The notes: generated from the letters alone by a model not told the origin. DNA of 35,630 bases from Chara braunii (GCA_003427395.1 BFEA01000069.1:1284453-1320082), one strand, 5' to 3'. Counted from the first letter of the stretch, positions 10,603 through 20,449 are shown. Translations and numbers: made by a program.

Positions 10603-11146
10603 ATGAACGGCGGCCACGTTCAAGTGACCGGTACGGGTCCGGCACTGCATGCATTGGTTCCTCTCCCTGGTTCACAGTGTTATGTGCCTTGCCTGATTAA
10701 AATCGAATCCAGCATGGCATGCACACGTTCCCATACACATGTGCGATGACAAGCAGACTTGGAGAGAGAAAACCACACCACACCAGATTAGGAGAACATA
10801 CAGAAGATCACAAAACAGAGACGCCCAGTGGTTCTATGACTACCCTAGTGTGGGCCTGTAGTACTCCACATGGAAGACATTGGGCCTGTAGTACCAAATA
10901 GCCAAGCTTTGGGCAGCCAAAGTCGAACAGGTTTTGGTGTGGGCGCTTTCTACCAATTATCCCAAAAAACAAAGCTTCAACTGTGGGCCAGGGCACTAAG
11001 AACGGTCCGAGAGGAGGCAGGGGGAGTGGTTGGAGAGGAGGTGGGCGGAAAGAAGGTGTACGGATGTGAGTCGTGTGAAGGGAGGCGCCATTTCCTGGCA
11101 CACACCTGCTGATGAACATCACAGCAGAAACAATTGAAAAACAGCG

Positions 11147-11424
11147 ATTTCTTCAAAACGTTCATATTTTATTTTTTGAATGAAATTGAAAGTCCAAACG
11201 GAGGGCAAAAATTGATGAAATTTTGGGTAGATACATTCACGTACCCCTGGCCAAAGTACAGATACATTCACGTACCCCTGGATGTATGTGGACTTAGCCA
11301 GTCCAGATACAAAGAGAGGGTAGGGCATTTTCAGAATGCCCGACCCAAAATTTCATCATATTTTGCCCTGAGTTTGGATTTTCAATTTCGTTCAAAAAAT
11401 AAAATATGAACGTTTTGATGAAAT
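11147..11424. mobile_element. Fold-back (long inverted repeat) element, copy 1
   Basis: About 100-bp arms pair across the element. The left arm contains TCAAAACGTTCATATTTTAT and the right arm contains the reverse complement, with pairing continuing through GAAATTGAAA and TGATGAAATTTTGGG. The centre carries GATACATTCACGTACCCCTGG twice and CTGGATGTATGTGGACTTAG. That last motif also sits at the centre of the fold-back element at 18199-18537. There is no protein. A transcript through it would form a long hairpin. Confidence 0.75.
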
Positions 11425-11927
11425 TGATGTTGAAAGATGATTTGGGGGAAATGCCCCCGTTTCCAAAAACACACAGACACACATACGTGCATAATGGAAA
11501 GATGCTTTGGGGGATGTCCACCCATTTCCACACACACACACACAAAATAAAGATGATGTGGGGGAAAATCCCCCAGTTCCACACGTGGGGGAGGCCTTCC
11601 AAAGCGCAATTGGCCTCCTGGATCTTTTTTCTTTTTTTTTTTGCTTTTTTTCGGCATTTTCCCATGTTATCCAGAATTCGGGATAGGCCTATCTTCCAGA
11701 GAATTTATCCGGCCGTAATTCCCATGCTGCCTTGCTTTGTAGAATCCTTGTGATAAAACTTCATGGCGGTCACTGTCAAGTCACTTAAGTGTAGCCACAT
11801 GAAAATCACAAAAGATCGGCAGTTCCACTCAAATCTCTGAAGTGTTATTTGGTCACATAGAAAAACGAAACTCCAGATTTAACCAAATGTCAATTGGTCC
11901 AACATTATCAAGCCGAAACAATATGAA
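11425..11927. other. No gene seen
   Basis: The stretch contains a related series of motifs, GAAAGATG(A/C)TTTGGGGGA and ATGATGTGGGGGAAA, at about 11430, 11497 and 11551. Each is followed by (CA)-rich DNA, a loose tandem array with a unit of about 60 bp. No coding region is supported. Confidence 0.45.
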
Positions 11928-12020
11928 GTAAAGTTGCTACGATACATTTGCAAACCAGTATTTCTGCAATTAGGGCAAATTGCAGAGTACAAGTTTGCAA
12001 ACGTATTGTCGCAACTTTAC
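11928..12020. repeat. Small hairpin repeat flanking the Penelope-like element
   Basis: GTAAAGTTGC at the left and its complement GCAACTTTAC at the right bound a 93-bp imperfect palindrome with an inner hairpin around CTGCAATT/AATTGCAG. A second copy of the left half occurs at 18146-18190 in the same orientation and ends where the fold-back element at 18199 begins. Confidence 0.65.
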
Positions 12021-12133
12021 CGGTTTGCACAGGTATGGTGACAAACAAACACGTTCGCGAGCAGCCAAGCCTCTTTTGAGGTGTATCGAAACAGAAATAC
12101 TGGTCCATGACGTTTCAGTTGCAAATATACCGG

Positions 12134-12142
12134 GCGGTACCT
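12134..12142. repeat. Target-site duplication, left copy (GCGGTACCT)
   Basis: GCGGTACCT abuts the left edge of the 487-bp repeat. The same nine bases recur at 17962-17970 immediately after the right repeat. This fixes the boundaries of the insertion. Confidence 0.85.
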
Positions 12143-12629
12143 GCACAAAAGTGTTCAAAATGACATCATGCAAAGCATATCAGTCATGCAATGGAAAGGA
12201 AGGAGAAGAAGTAGGGGAGAAAAGAGAATATGACGAAGTGATAAAAATCCGAGCGCAGGACGCATCGTTACGGAAAAAAGGAAGAAGAAATACAACGATG
12301 CATGGCGGCGCGGCCCGACGCCGCGTTTCGACCAGTCGCCAGCTGGTCTTCGTCAGGGGTCAGCTCCTGGCTACAGATGAGAAGTAACAGAACTACAATC
12401 CTATAAGTACTCTACGTAGACCGCCTATTCGTATCGTACGTTGCATCCAGTCCAGAAGTCCCTAAGTCCTATTTCGACAGAAAAAAGAGAGAAAAAGAAG
12501 TACCACAGTCCCACTGAAGAAAAGACCGGAACTGGAACCTTGGTGGGAAATAGACTGAAGGTCCTAGAAGTGAGTATCGGCCCAACAAACGCCAAATAGG
12601 CCTAAAACGGCCTTGTCCGCCCTTACCAC
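12143..12629 (-). repeat. 3' pseudo-LTR of the Penelope-like element
   Basis: This 487-bp repeat matches 17475-17961 base for base apart from about ten differences counted by eye, nine of them transitions. It overlaps the last codons and stop of ORF2 (TAA at 12623-12625) and carries the hammerhead-like motif at 12312-12361. Confidence 0.93.
12312..12361 (-). ncRNA. Hammerhead-ribozyme-like motif, 3' copy
   Basis: On the minus strand the order is stem I strand (GACCC), CTGACGA core, stem II (GACCAG...CTGGTC), GAAA, a very short stem III (CGCGGCG), then the GTC cleavage triplet. This is the type I layout with minimal stem III known from Penelope-like elements. Here the stem I partner is GGGCC, so the fourth pair is lost relative to the other copy. 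One extra A lies between CTGACGA and stem II. Activity is uncertain. Confidence 0.7.
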
Positions 12630-15600
12630 TTAGTCAGACATCGCACCCATTTGTCCCACAACATATTGTACCTCTGAGAAAAATGAATAAGAGAAGAATC
12701 GAAGTAGTCATCAGGGAAGTTCCTAAGTCTAAGCTCGATCTTCAGGGTTAACTGAAAACAAAACTCTGCACCAGCCATACTAGTCATATATCTGGCTCTG
12801 TGAAGGAAGGATGTGATGACAGCCATTTTTTGTTGTCGCGACGAATACGATGAGTAGTCCTGGAGACACTGGAATAGTATACCTTCGTCCAAAACGCAGC
12901 ACTGATTCTTATCAGTAACGGCACACAAAACCTTGGGAATGTCATGAAAGACCTTGATAACGCAACCCAGGTAGTCCCACACATCGCCCTCACTGGTCTT
13001 CTCTAGTGTAAGCCTTTTATCATAGCAGTTACTAAACCGTTCGATCGCTTCTATTGCCTCCCATTTAGCTATCATCGATCGCTTGTCCTACTTAGCAAAG
13101 ACTGACACGTCATCTATCAATCGAACACCTGTAATTAACTTCCTCTGTACACCTAATGAACCCAGAAAACAGAACTCATTGTGTACACAACGCAGACATG
13201 CCCGTGCAGGGCTGGCTGGCTTGCCCATCGGTATACCCACCGTCTGCTTCAGGACTTGGCCCATACACATAGTGAAGGTGTTAGATAAGTCGAACACAAC
13301 GAAGTTCAGCAACTTGGAAAAACTCACAGATTTCCAGCCTTCAGGAGTTTGCTTACCCGTAGTTAACCTCGCACCTTTGCCTCTGGCCTTCACCAATACC
13401 CTATCATAACATTTCATCTCAAACAGCGAAATCAACCATTCGACAGCACCAATGATGAAATTGTGTGGAAGGTTCGAGAACATTTCTTTTACGTCAAAAC
13501 TGGCAGCAAGAATTTCTTCGAATGGTTCCATAGAAGAATTGAGTTTCGTCAATCGAGGAAGAAGATCACTAGGCGACTTCAGGTTGAAATTACTCTCATG
13601 CGGAAGAGACCATAGCAAGCAGTTGATAGCTTTAGATGTAAGTCGACTGAGGCTAGCAAGTGGATCAGAACAAGAGGGACATATCGGCCTCAATCGTTGG
13701 ACGTCTTTATGCTTGGGCATAGCGTATGCTTTCCCTAGTTGACATTTGTAGTCCCAACGGACATGCTTATTTATCTTACTGCTAAAGTAGCTCTTTTTGA
13801 TCTTGTTGACAATCTGTTGCTCTCTATCACGAACCTTCTCGAAGCCATCGTTTCAGAAAAACAAATTGTTTAACCCTTCCAAATACACCAAAGGACAGCA
13901 GACGAAAGAATCACCGGGATTATGGTCTATAGCACAAACTACTAACCCTTCGAATCTATCCTTCCACCTTTTAGCCATGCTCTGATCGACATCATGAAAA
14001 CGATCATGATCCTTCCTGTTAGAAAAACATTCTTCTAAATCGCTATTGGAAAGAGAAAAGGACGTAGTATCATTTTGTATGTTACATAAGGTTTGCCTAA
14101 TGGATTGGGAAAGGACCGGAATATTAGTACGCAGATTTGGAAACGGAATATTCCTAGAGTTCTTAATAATAAGTGGGACCGAAATAGAAAACAATCTACA
14201 TGCTATATGGCCATCATTGTTGACGGCTAAGGGGAGGGGGGAAGAAAAAGAAAAAGAAGAGAACGAAGAAGAAGAAGAAGAAGAAGAAGAAGAAGAAGAA
14301 GAAGAAGAAGAAGAAGAAGAAGCAGAAGACGGAGTGGATAAAGAAGAAGGAGACGAAAAGGAGGAAGAAGATAAAAAGGAAAAAGAAAGAGATGTAGGGG
14401 AACCAGTAGCAGGTAGTGATGTGGCAAAATCTGAGTCAGACAACACCCCAAATTTGGACTGCCACAATTGTTCTCGAGTAAAAAACTCACACGCGCATTC
14501 CAGGGTAGTACTCCTAGCTACTTGCCTAAAATTATGAAAAATATCAGCCACACACTTGTTCCTTGGGCACTCTATCTTAAGTCGTCTACAGATAATATCC
14601 CGTAACGGTTTCCTGACCTTCGAATTGCGAACGGTCTTTATACAAAGTCTCCTTAGTCTACATTTTGATAACCCAGCATCATACGGAATCTTAATAATCG
14701 GTTTGACTCTGACGTTAAAATCGTACTTAGAACGAAGTTCTCGTGCCAGAATGTGCCGCAAAGTATTCCTACTCCTTTTCTTAAAAAATGAGCGCACAAC
14801 AGAATAGTCCTGCAACAAATCAACAAACTCTCGTTTGTACAGTTCCTTACGTGTAGCGGGGCAAGATAATAACGACACCAACGTCTTTTTCCTTTCAAGG
14901 AACTTGGAACAAAAATGTGTCAAACCTCGGATCTCGAACTGGCTACCGGAAACTATCAACCCACGCGCAGACTTCAAAAGACATGTAGCAGATTCAGAAA
15001 CAACAACCGTGGATCCATATTTACGTTTTATCAACTTCCATTGATCGCAAAGAACTGCACCTCCATTGCAAATTACTTTAAACGAAAAAGTCCTACTGTC
15101 AAAAGCACCATCAAGTATTCTTAGCAACGAAAAGGAAGTATCACCAAGGCTAGACTCAAAACTCAGCAGTGTCGATGTATCCTGACAACCAACAACTCTC
15201 GAACACGCACCTCTCTGTTTCTTATTACGTTCCTTCTTGCCTAGTCGACATTTCCTATTTGTATTACATCTAGTCCGTCTCGAACAATTGAGAAACGGTG
15301 AAAACGAACGAATGAAAAAACGCTCAACATCCAAAAGGTCATGTGCAACTGGATTAGCAATAGGTATCGCTACATAATTCTCGACACCACACCTTCTTAA
15401 CCATCGGTACAATCGATGACTACGTACGTTCGTGTCCTTACCTTGGTAAACTGCACGTTGCACATGCTCCTTCCAGCGCACATCTACAGATCACAAACTA
15501 CATCCTATATATGTATGTTTGTGCCAAGGCGAAACCAAAATGTACACGACAGGACCCGGACAACTGCGGAAATCGTAACCGGTGGAAGATAGCACGGAGA

Positions 15601-15775
15601 GAAACGGAGCAAACTTAGCACACCAAGGAATCGCAGAGGAAAGAATGAGAAGGATTACCAGACAACGAAACAGCTCGTTCAGATTCGGACGACAGAGACC
15701 ATCTGTGGAACTTCTTAACTTACGGACATCAGAGAGAATCGACCAAACGCGACCGACGCTCGGAACCGAACTCAC
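12623..15775 (-). pseudogene. ORF2: GIY-YIG endonuclease and reverse transcriptase, three in-frame stops
   Basis: A 1050-residue frame runs from ATG at 15775 to TAA at 12623 with no frameshift. Stops interrupt it at residue 95 (TGA 15491-15493), residue 641 (TGA 13853-13855) and residue 896 (TAG 13088-13090). Residues about 76-163 form a GIY-YIG nuclease: VVYIL, YIG (89-91), Arg 100, His 104, Glu 151 in DVERFFIRSF and Asn 163 in PFLN. The middle is basic with a poly-Ser tract (about 485-504) encoded by a GAA/TTC microsatellite. Reverse transcriptase motifs follow: KAYAMPKHKD with RPI, SFDVKEMF (Asp 761), QTVGIPMGKPASP (844-856) and RLIDDVSVF (Asp 888/889). GIPMG and the x-DD form are typical of Penelope/telomerase-type enzymes. 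The role would be nicking of target DNA and target-primed reverse transcription. The stops make it a pseudogene unless they are suppressed. Confidence 0.88.
14265..14322. repeat. (GAA)n microsatellite inside ORF2 (poly-Ser)
   Basis: A 58-bp pure GAA run on the plus strand keeps the minus-strand ORF2 in frame as TCT codons. Flanking low-complexity DNA extends the Ser/Phe/Pro-rich region. Confidence 0.95.
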
Positions 15776-15873
15776 GAAGATTCAGAACTGGCAGGTGCAT
15801 CCGTGGAAACTGCTACTACATCCGTGGAAGCTTCTTAATCGGGATCGTCGTCCGCGTCTTCTTCGTGGTCTCT

Positions 15874-17301
15874 TTAACCCATGAGTCTCCGATTCGTAGG
15901 GCAGTCAAACGCCCTTACCGTGTAGATCTCGGCCAGATCATTGGCCGTCTTCTTCACCCCGGCGTAGTCAATCTCTTCTTCTGCACAGAGCTTCTCCACT
16001 TGCGCCTTGCGAAGTTTACTCAGATCGTTACTTACCCTTTTGAAGAACTAATCCCGCTCTTCGCCAACCTTACACACAAAGGTAATCTTCACCTGATCCC
16101 CGTTCTTCGATTGTGGGCTACTGCCCATCTTGCCGCTTCTGCGTTGAAGCAAAGTCTTCCGCTTCGTGCTCAATGGCGAAGTTATCTTGATTCTGTTGAT
16201 CCTTTCCTTGAGTGCCGAGACCTCCCGTTCGGCCATATCCTTGTCATCGCGAATCTTCCAATAGGCCTCTATCAGCTTGGCACACTCGAGCGGTGTCTGC
16301 GTACCTCCTTCCTGCCGCGATTTACCCTTCGCTGGTTCGATCGGAGGGCTTTTCTCCGTGACTGCCTCGGAACTTCGCTTATTGTTCTGTTTGAGGGTAT
16401 CCACTTCGTCTTTCAGAGCCAGAAGATCGTGAACGAGAGCCTGGTTATCAGCCTTGATAGAATCCAGCTCTCTGCTTGCCTTCCCCGAAGCTGTTCGTAG
16501 CAGATCCTCGTTCTCCCGCCTGAGTTTCTCCAGTTCGTCGTTCCTTTGCTTCTTGAGCTGTTCGCGGGCTGCAGAGTCTTCTCGTCGCCAACGCTCTTCT
16601 TGCTGTTTGCGTCGTGCCTCCTCCAGTCTTGCCGCCTCCTGTCGAGCCGTTTGATCGCACCCAATGGTGGTAACCTTGCTGGTGCTGGCCTTTTGTCCGA
16701 TGACCTCCTCACACACCTCCTTCATGTTCTCTCGTACCATTTTCCCGAGTGCCTGCTCAAACTCTTCTCGTTCACGCTTCGCTTTAGCTCGCTCCTCTTC
16801 TGCGGCTTGGATCTTCTTTTTCTCCTCCTCCTCCTTTAACTTCTCCTCCTTGGCGCGCTTCTCTTTCTCCTTCGTCTCCATTTCTTCAGCATACCATCCC
16901 CATACTCTATCTAATCAATCGTCTCTCTCCTTATCACGACTGTCTCCCCAGTTGTTTCTCGGTCTCTGCTGATACCCCGCTCTGTAGTAGTTATTACCAT
17001 AACCTTGCCCGTTGCCATATCCATTGCCTTGTTGGCCACCGTATCCTTGGCCCGCACCTTGATTGTTTTGACGGCCCCCGTCGCCCTGGCCACCATTCGC
17101 TGCAGGAGCCCTATAAGGCACAATAGCATTAGGAGCCGGAAGCAGTCCTTCGTTCTCTTGAGGTGCAGGCACCCTCCCTTGATCACCTCCATTGCCGCTT
17201 AACAGAGCAGCGGCATTCGGGATTTGCCGAGGCTGGCAATCCCTAATGAAATGACCGGGCTGCCTACAATGGTGGCAGACCCTGTTCCCTCCGTAGTTCA
17301 T
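15874..17301 (-). pseudogene. ORF1: CCHC knuckle, coiled coil and SAP-like tail, two in-frame stops
   Basis: The start is ATG at 17301 (MNYGGNRVCHHC), chosen because the knuckle begins right after it and the pseudo-LTR lies 173 bp upstream. The 475-residue frame ends at TAA 15874-15876. Stops interrupt it at residue 129 (TGA 16915-16917) and residue 418 (TAG 16048-16050), both in register. Residues 9-22 are a CX2CX4HX4C zinc knuckle (Cys 9, Cys 12, His 17, Cys 22). Residues about 60-128 are Gly/Asn/Gln-rich. Residues about 141-380 are highly charged and mostly coiled coil. Residues about 428-460 (SKLRKAQVEKLCAEEEID and on) resemble a SAP DNA-binding helix pair. The protein is probably the RNA-binding, multimerising partner of ORF2, by analogy with ORF1 proteins of other retroelements. 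The SAP call is by eye. Confidence 0.78.
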
Positions 17302-17474
17302 GACGGCGAAGAAGAAGAAAAAATAGACGAACGTGAAAGGGAAAGTTATGGCAGGGGAGCGAAAAGGGAAGGAAAATAACTGGATGCAGCTATGCCGAAG
17401 AAAGCATATCACGAACCAGTCAACGCAATCACACAAACGTAGTGTATACCACGACGGTTGTTGCGTGTATCGAA

Positions 17475-17961
17475 GCACAAAAGTGTTCAAAATGACATCA
17501 TGCAAAGCATATCAGTCATGCAACGGAAAGGAAGAAGAAGAAGTAGGGGAGAAAAGAGAATACGACGAAGTGATAAAAATCCGAGCGCAGGACGCATCGT
17601 TACGGAAAAAAGGAAGAAGAAATACAACGATGCATGGCTGCGCGACCCGACGCCGCGTTTCGACCAGTCGCCAGCTGGTCTTCGTCAGGGGTCAACTCCT
17701 GGCTACAGATGAGAAGTAACAGAACCACAATCCTATAAGTACTCTACGTAGACCGCCTATTCGTATCGTACGTTGCATCCAGTCCAGAAGTCCCTAAGTC
17801 CTATTCCGACAGAAAAAAGAGAGAAAAAAAAGTACCACAGTCCCACTGAAGAAAAGACCGGAACTGGAACCTTGGTGGGAAATAGACTGAAGGTCCTAGA
17901 AGTGAGTATCGGCCCAACAGACGCCAAATAGGCCTAAAACGGCCTTGTCCGCCCTTACCAC
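17475..17961 (-). repeat. 5' pseudo-LTR of the Penelope-like element
   Basis: This is the partner of 12143-12629. It precedes ORF1 on the minus strand and presumably holds the promoter. The hammerhead-like motif is at 17644-17693. Confidence 0.93.
17644..17693 (-). ncRNA. Hammerhead-ribozyme-like motif, 5' copy
   Basis: Same core as the 3' copy: CTGACGA, stem II GACCAG/CTGGTC, GAAA, short stem III and a GTC cleavage triplet (predicted cut between 17649 and 17648 on the minus strand). Stem I is complete here, with GACCC (17693-17689) pairing with GGGTC (17648-17644). One extra A before stem II departs from the strict consensus, so cleavage cannot be assumed. Confidence 0.75.
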
Positions 17962-17970
17962 GCGGTACCT
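17962..17970. repeat. Target-site duplication, right copy (GCGGTACCT)
   Basis: Identical to 12134-12142 and directly adjacent to the right pseudo-LTR. Confidence 0.85.
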
Positions 17971-18198
17971 GGCTTTGCAACAGAGGACCCCTGGGCCTTG
18001 GAGCCCTTGCCTCACACTAGGTCGACGGAGTCGCGGGACCGCTGTTATGAAAGCAGGTCCCGGCCCGTAAATCTGCTCAGAATCCTTCCAAAAACGGTAT
18101 TTCTGCCACTTACCCGTATATTTGCCAGCATACCTGAGCTGACAGGTAAAGTTGCTACAATACGTTTGCAAACCAGTATTTCTGCAATTTGCCCATAG

Positions 18199-18537
18199 AA
18201 CTGCCATTTCGTCAAAATGGACATTTTTTTCCTTTTTTTTGAACCAGATTGGAACCGAGTATTTTGGTCAAAAACTCGTCCAAATTTGCGGCTTCTGAGG
18301 GTACAGCGTTCTGGACCCCTTGGATGTTTGTGGACTTAGCTTGAGAAGAGATACATCCAGGCAGTCCCCCCTGGATGTATCTGGTCTCAGACTAAGTCCA
18401 CGTACATTCAAGGGGTCTAGAGTTTGAAGAACGTCCAACCCTCAGGAGCAGCAAATTTGGACGAGTTTTCGGCCAAAAAAGTCGGTTTCAATTTTGTTAA
18501 AAAAAAAAAAAAAGTCCATTTTGACGAAATGGCAGTT
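18199..18537. mobile_element. Fold-back (long inverted repeat) element, copy 2
   Basis: The ends are AACTGCCATTTCGTCAAAAT and its reverse complement. Long imperfect arms pair through AACTCGTCCAAATTTG to a centre holding ATACATCCAGG and CCTGGATGTAT. Both sides are flanked by ATAG (18195-18198 and 18538-18541), a probable 4-bp target duplication. There is no coding capacity. It interrupts a second copy of the hairpin repeat seen at 11928. Confidence 0.78.
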
Positions 18538-18541
18538 ATAG

Positions 18542-19319
18542 GAAAATGATGACCTCCTTTTTGTACAGGAGAAGTGTGTTGAACGTGCCCTGCAATCCCT
18601 CCAACAGATGAGATGAGCTGCATGACCATGCTCTTTCTCCCTAGGTGTGCAGCGGACACCCAAACAAAAAGCACATCTCTTTCGACTATAGTTTGCACTC
18701 GTTTCCCAACAGTTGGTTATCAAGACCCCTCCTTCCAGCTTCCGGTTACTTACACAGCTATGAGGATCAAAGGAAGCAGATCTGAAAGGCTTGCACGACT
18801 GAGTCACTGACTGAACAGATTCTCGTAAAATCGTTTCCTGTAAACAACCAGTTCATACGAGCCTAAGTTGACTCGCAAACCTGAAGCTGCCCCTTTTCAA
18901 CGTGGTTAATGCCAAAGCTTTTTCCAGACATTTAGCAAAATATCAACCCGTTTTGACACAAATGAAAGAAGAGAGAAGAGAGAAAAGAGAAGACATGAGA
19001 AGAAGGAGACGAGAAGACTATGAATCTCCCCCGCGGCCAAGGCCGAGGCTGCGGCCAAACCGTGCGACTTTCCGGCCGCGTGGCGGCGAGAGCGGGGGGG
19101 GACGGGGTTTCTGAAAGTTGATTGGGCTTGCGCAAACCCCGCCCTACCCCCTCAAAAAAAAAATTAAAAAAAAATAAAAATTCAGGGGGGGGATTTCGTG
19201 GTGCAAGATGAAAAAAAAGATAAAAAAAAGAGAGAAAACACTATTCGTTAGTTTTCTCGTTTTTTCTTTTTTTCGTTGATTGATTGATTGACTGATTGGT
19301 GGGGGAGCCCCCCCCCCCC
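18542..19319. other. No supported gene; low complexity toward the right
   Basis: An acceptor-like TTTTTGTACAG ends at about 18570 and is followed by a short open stretch (EKCVERALQSLQQMR) that soon stops. This is too little to call an exon. A GC-rich Arg/Pro-coding patch at 19030-19110 and A/T-rich tracts at 19150-19280 follow. Confidence 0.45.
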
Positions 19320-19348
19320 ACCGCTCACACACACACACACACACACAT
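19320..19348. repeat. (CA)n microsatellite
   Basis: A pure CA run directly abuts the tRNA-like SINE head on its 5' side. Confidence 0.95.
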
Positions 19349-19349
19349 G

Positions 19350-19452
19350 CCGGAATGTATATTTCGCTGTTCTAGCAGAAGATTCAATTGATTTTGCTCA
19401 TCCTATCTATGGAAGTTGCGTGAGGGAAGCCGCGGGGTTCGAGACTTACCTG
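19350..19452 (+). mobile_element. tRNA-Gly-like SINE, plus-strand copy
   Basis: GTTCTAGCAGAAGATTC (19369-19385) is an A box resembling tRNA-Gly. GGGGTTCGAGACT (19434-19446) is a B box. Between them lies the family signature TTTTGCTCATCCTATC. A second GCTCATCCTATC starts just before the gap, so another copy may continue into it. Confidence 0.6.
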
Positions 19453-19478
19453 TTGGCCGGTGCGTTGCTCATCCTATC

Positions 19479-19936
19479 NNNNNNNNNNNNNNNNNNNNNN
19501 NNNNNNNNNNNNNNNNNNNNNNNNNNNNNNNNNNNNNNNNNNNNNNNNNNNNNNNNNNNNNNNNNNNNNNNNNNNNNNNNNNNNNNNNNNNNNNNNNNNN
19601 NNNNNNNNNNNNNNNNNNNNNNNNNNNNNNNNNNNNNNNNNNNNNNNNNNNNNNNNNNNNNNNNNNNNNNNNNNNNNNNNNNNNNNNNNNNNNNNNNNNN
19701 NNNNNNNNNNNNNNNNNNNNNNNNNNNNNNNNNNNNNNNNNNNNNNNNNNNNNNNNNNNNNNNNNNNNNNNNNNNNNNNNNNNNNNNNNNNNNNNNNNNN
19801 NNNNNNNNNNNNNNNNNNNNNNNNNNNNNNNNNNNNNNNNNNNNNNNNNNNNNNNNNNNNNNNNNNNNNNNNNNNNNNNNNNNNNNNNNNNNNNNNNNNN
19901 NNNNNNNNNNNNNNNNNNNNNNNNNNNNNNNNNNNN
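19479..19936. other. Assembly gap (N)
   Basis: 458 unknown bases. The (CA)-rich sequence at its right edge and a SINE fragment at its left suggest that the gap fell in this repeat type. Confidence 0.99.
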
Positions 19937-20125
19937 ACACACACACACACACACACACACAGATACTAATTGTCCTTGCCAAATAACAGTACTATTTTAT
20001 TTTAGTTTTTCATTCCTTGTTTTGTTTCCTTATTACACACACAAAAAAAAAAGACAAAATAGAAGAAGACAATGAACTGCATACCAAAAATCCCAAAAAA
20101 AAAACTTTTTTTTTTTTTTTTTCTT
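19937..20125. repeat. (AC)n, then A- and T-rich low complexity
   Basis: AC dinucleotides at 19937-19960 are followed by A-rich and T-rich tracts. At 20098-20121 an A run meets a T run, an A/T palindrome. No gene is seen from 19937 to 20450. Confidence 0.85.
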
Positions 20126-20449
20126 CTCTCCGTCTTTTCTGTTTTTTATTTTTTGTAATTCCAAAAACTTTTTTGTTTCCTTAAAAACAAATATGTGTTG
20201 TAGGGTTTGAAAAAACCCCTACCACCCCATTTAAGTTTTTACTTTTTTTGCCCCTATTATTTTGTACGGGAAAAATCTGTGAAAAATGTGGCTGCGGTGC
20301 GGTCGCCGGTCGACCCCAGCCGCGGATGCGGCCATGAACATGGCCGCCCTCTGACCCCGACCCCGCAGCCGCGGCCGTGGGGGATACATAGAGACGACGG
20401 ACAAAGCAGAGGAACACAGCGGATAGGGTAGAAGAGAGTAGAGGCTCAT

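Larger units (their letters stand above)
12143..17961 (-). mobile_element. Complete Penelope-like element with N-terminal GIY-YIG (permuted type)
   Basis: Seen directly: a 9-bp duplication bounds two 487-bp direct repeats. Between them, on the minus strand, lie ORF1 (CCHC knuckle and coiled coil) and ORF2 (GIY-YIG, then reverse transcriptase). Hammerhead-like motifs occur in both repeats. Known: Penelope-like elements combine GIY-YIG nuclease with a telomerase-related reverse transcriptase, have pseudo-LTRs and often carry hammerhead ribozymes. Most place the nuclease at the C-terminus, but a clade described as Naiad/Chlamys has it at the N-terminus and occurs in green algae. Inference: this is a recent member of that clade, now inactive because five stop codons interrupt its two frames. 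There is no integrase, RNase H or protease, which rules out an LTR retrotransposon. The low divergence of the two repeats suggests a young insertion. Confidence 0.88.

Noticed and set aside
14046-14537. Glu-rich frame on the plus strand
   Set aside because: It is the shadow of the ORF2 poly-Ser tract (GAA repeat).
12623-17301. Stop-codon reassignment (TGA and TAG read as amino acids)
   Set aside because: The large gene and the LINE do not need it, and both stop types fit C-to-T decay of a transposon copy.
12143-17961. LTR retrotransposon or DIRS element as an explanation for the direct repeats
   Set aside because: There is no integrase, tyrosine recombinase, RNase H or protease, and a GIY-YIG domain with GIPMG-type RT is present, which fits only Penelope-like elements.
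19416-20075. Long open frames across the gap
   Set aside because: They consist mostly of unknown residues from N bases and CA repeats.
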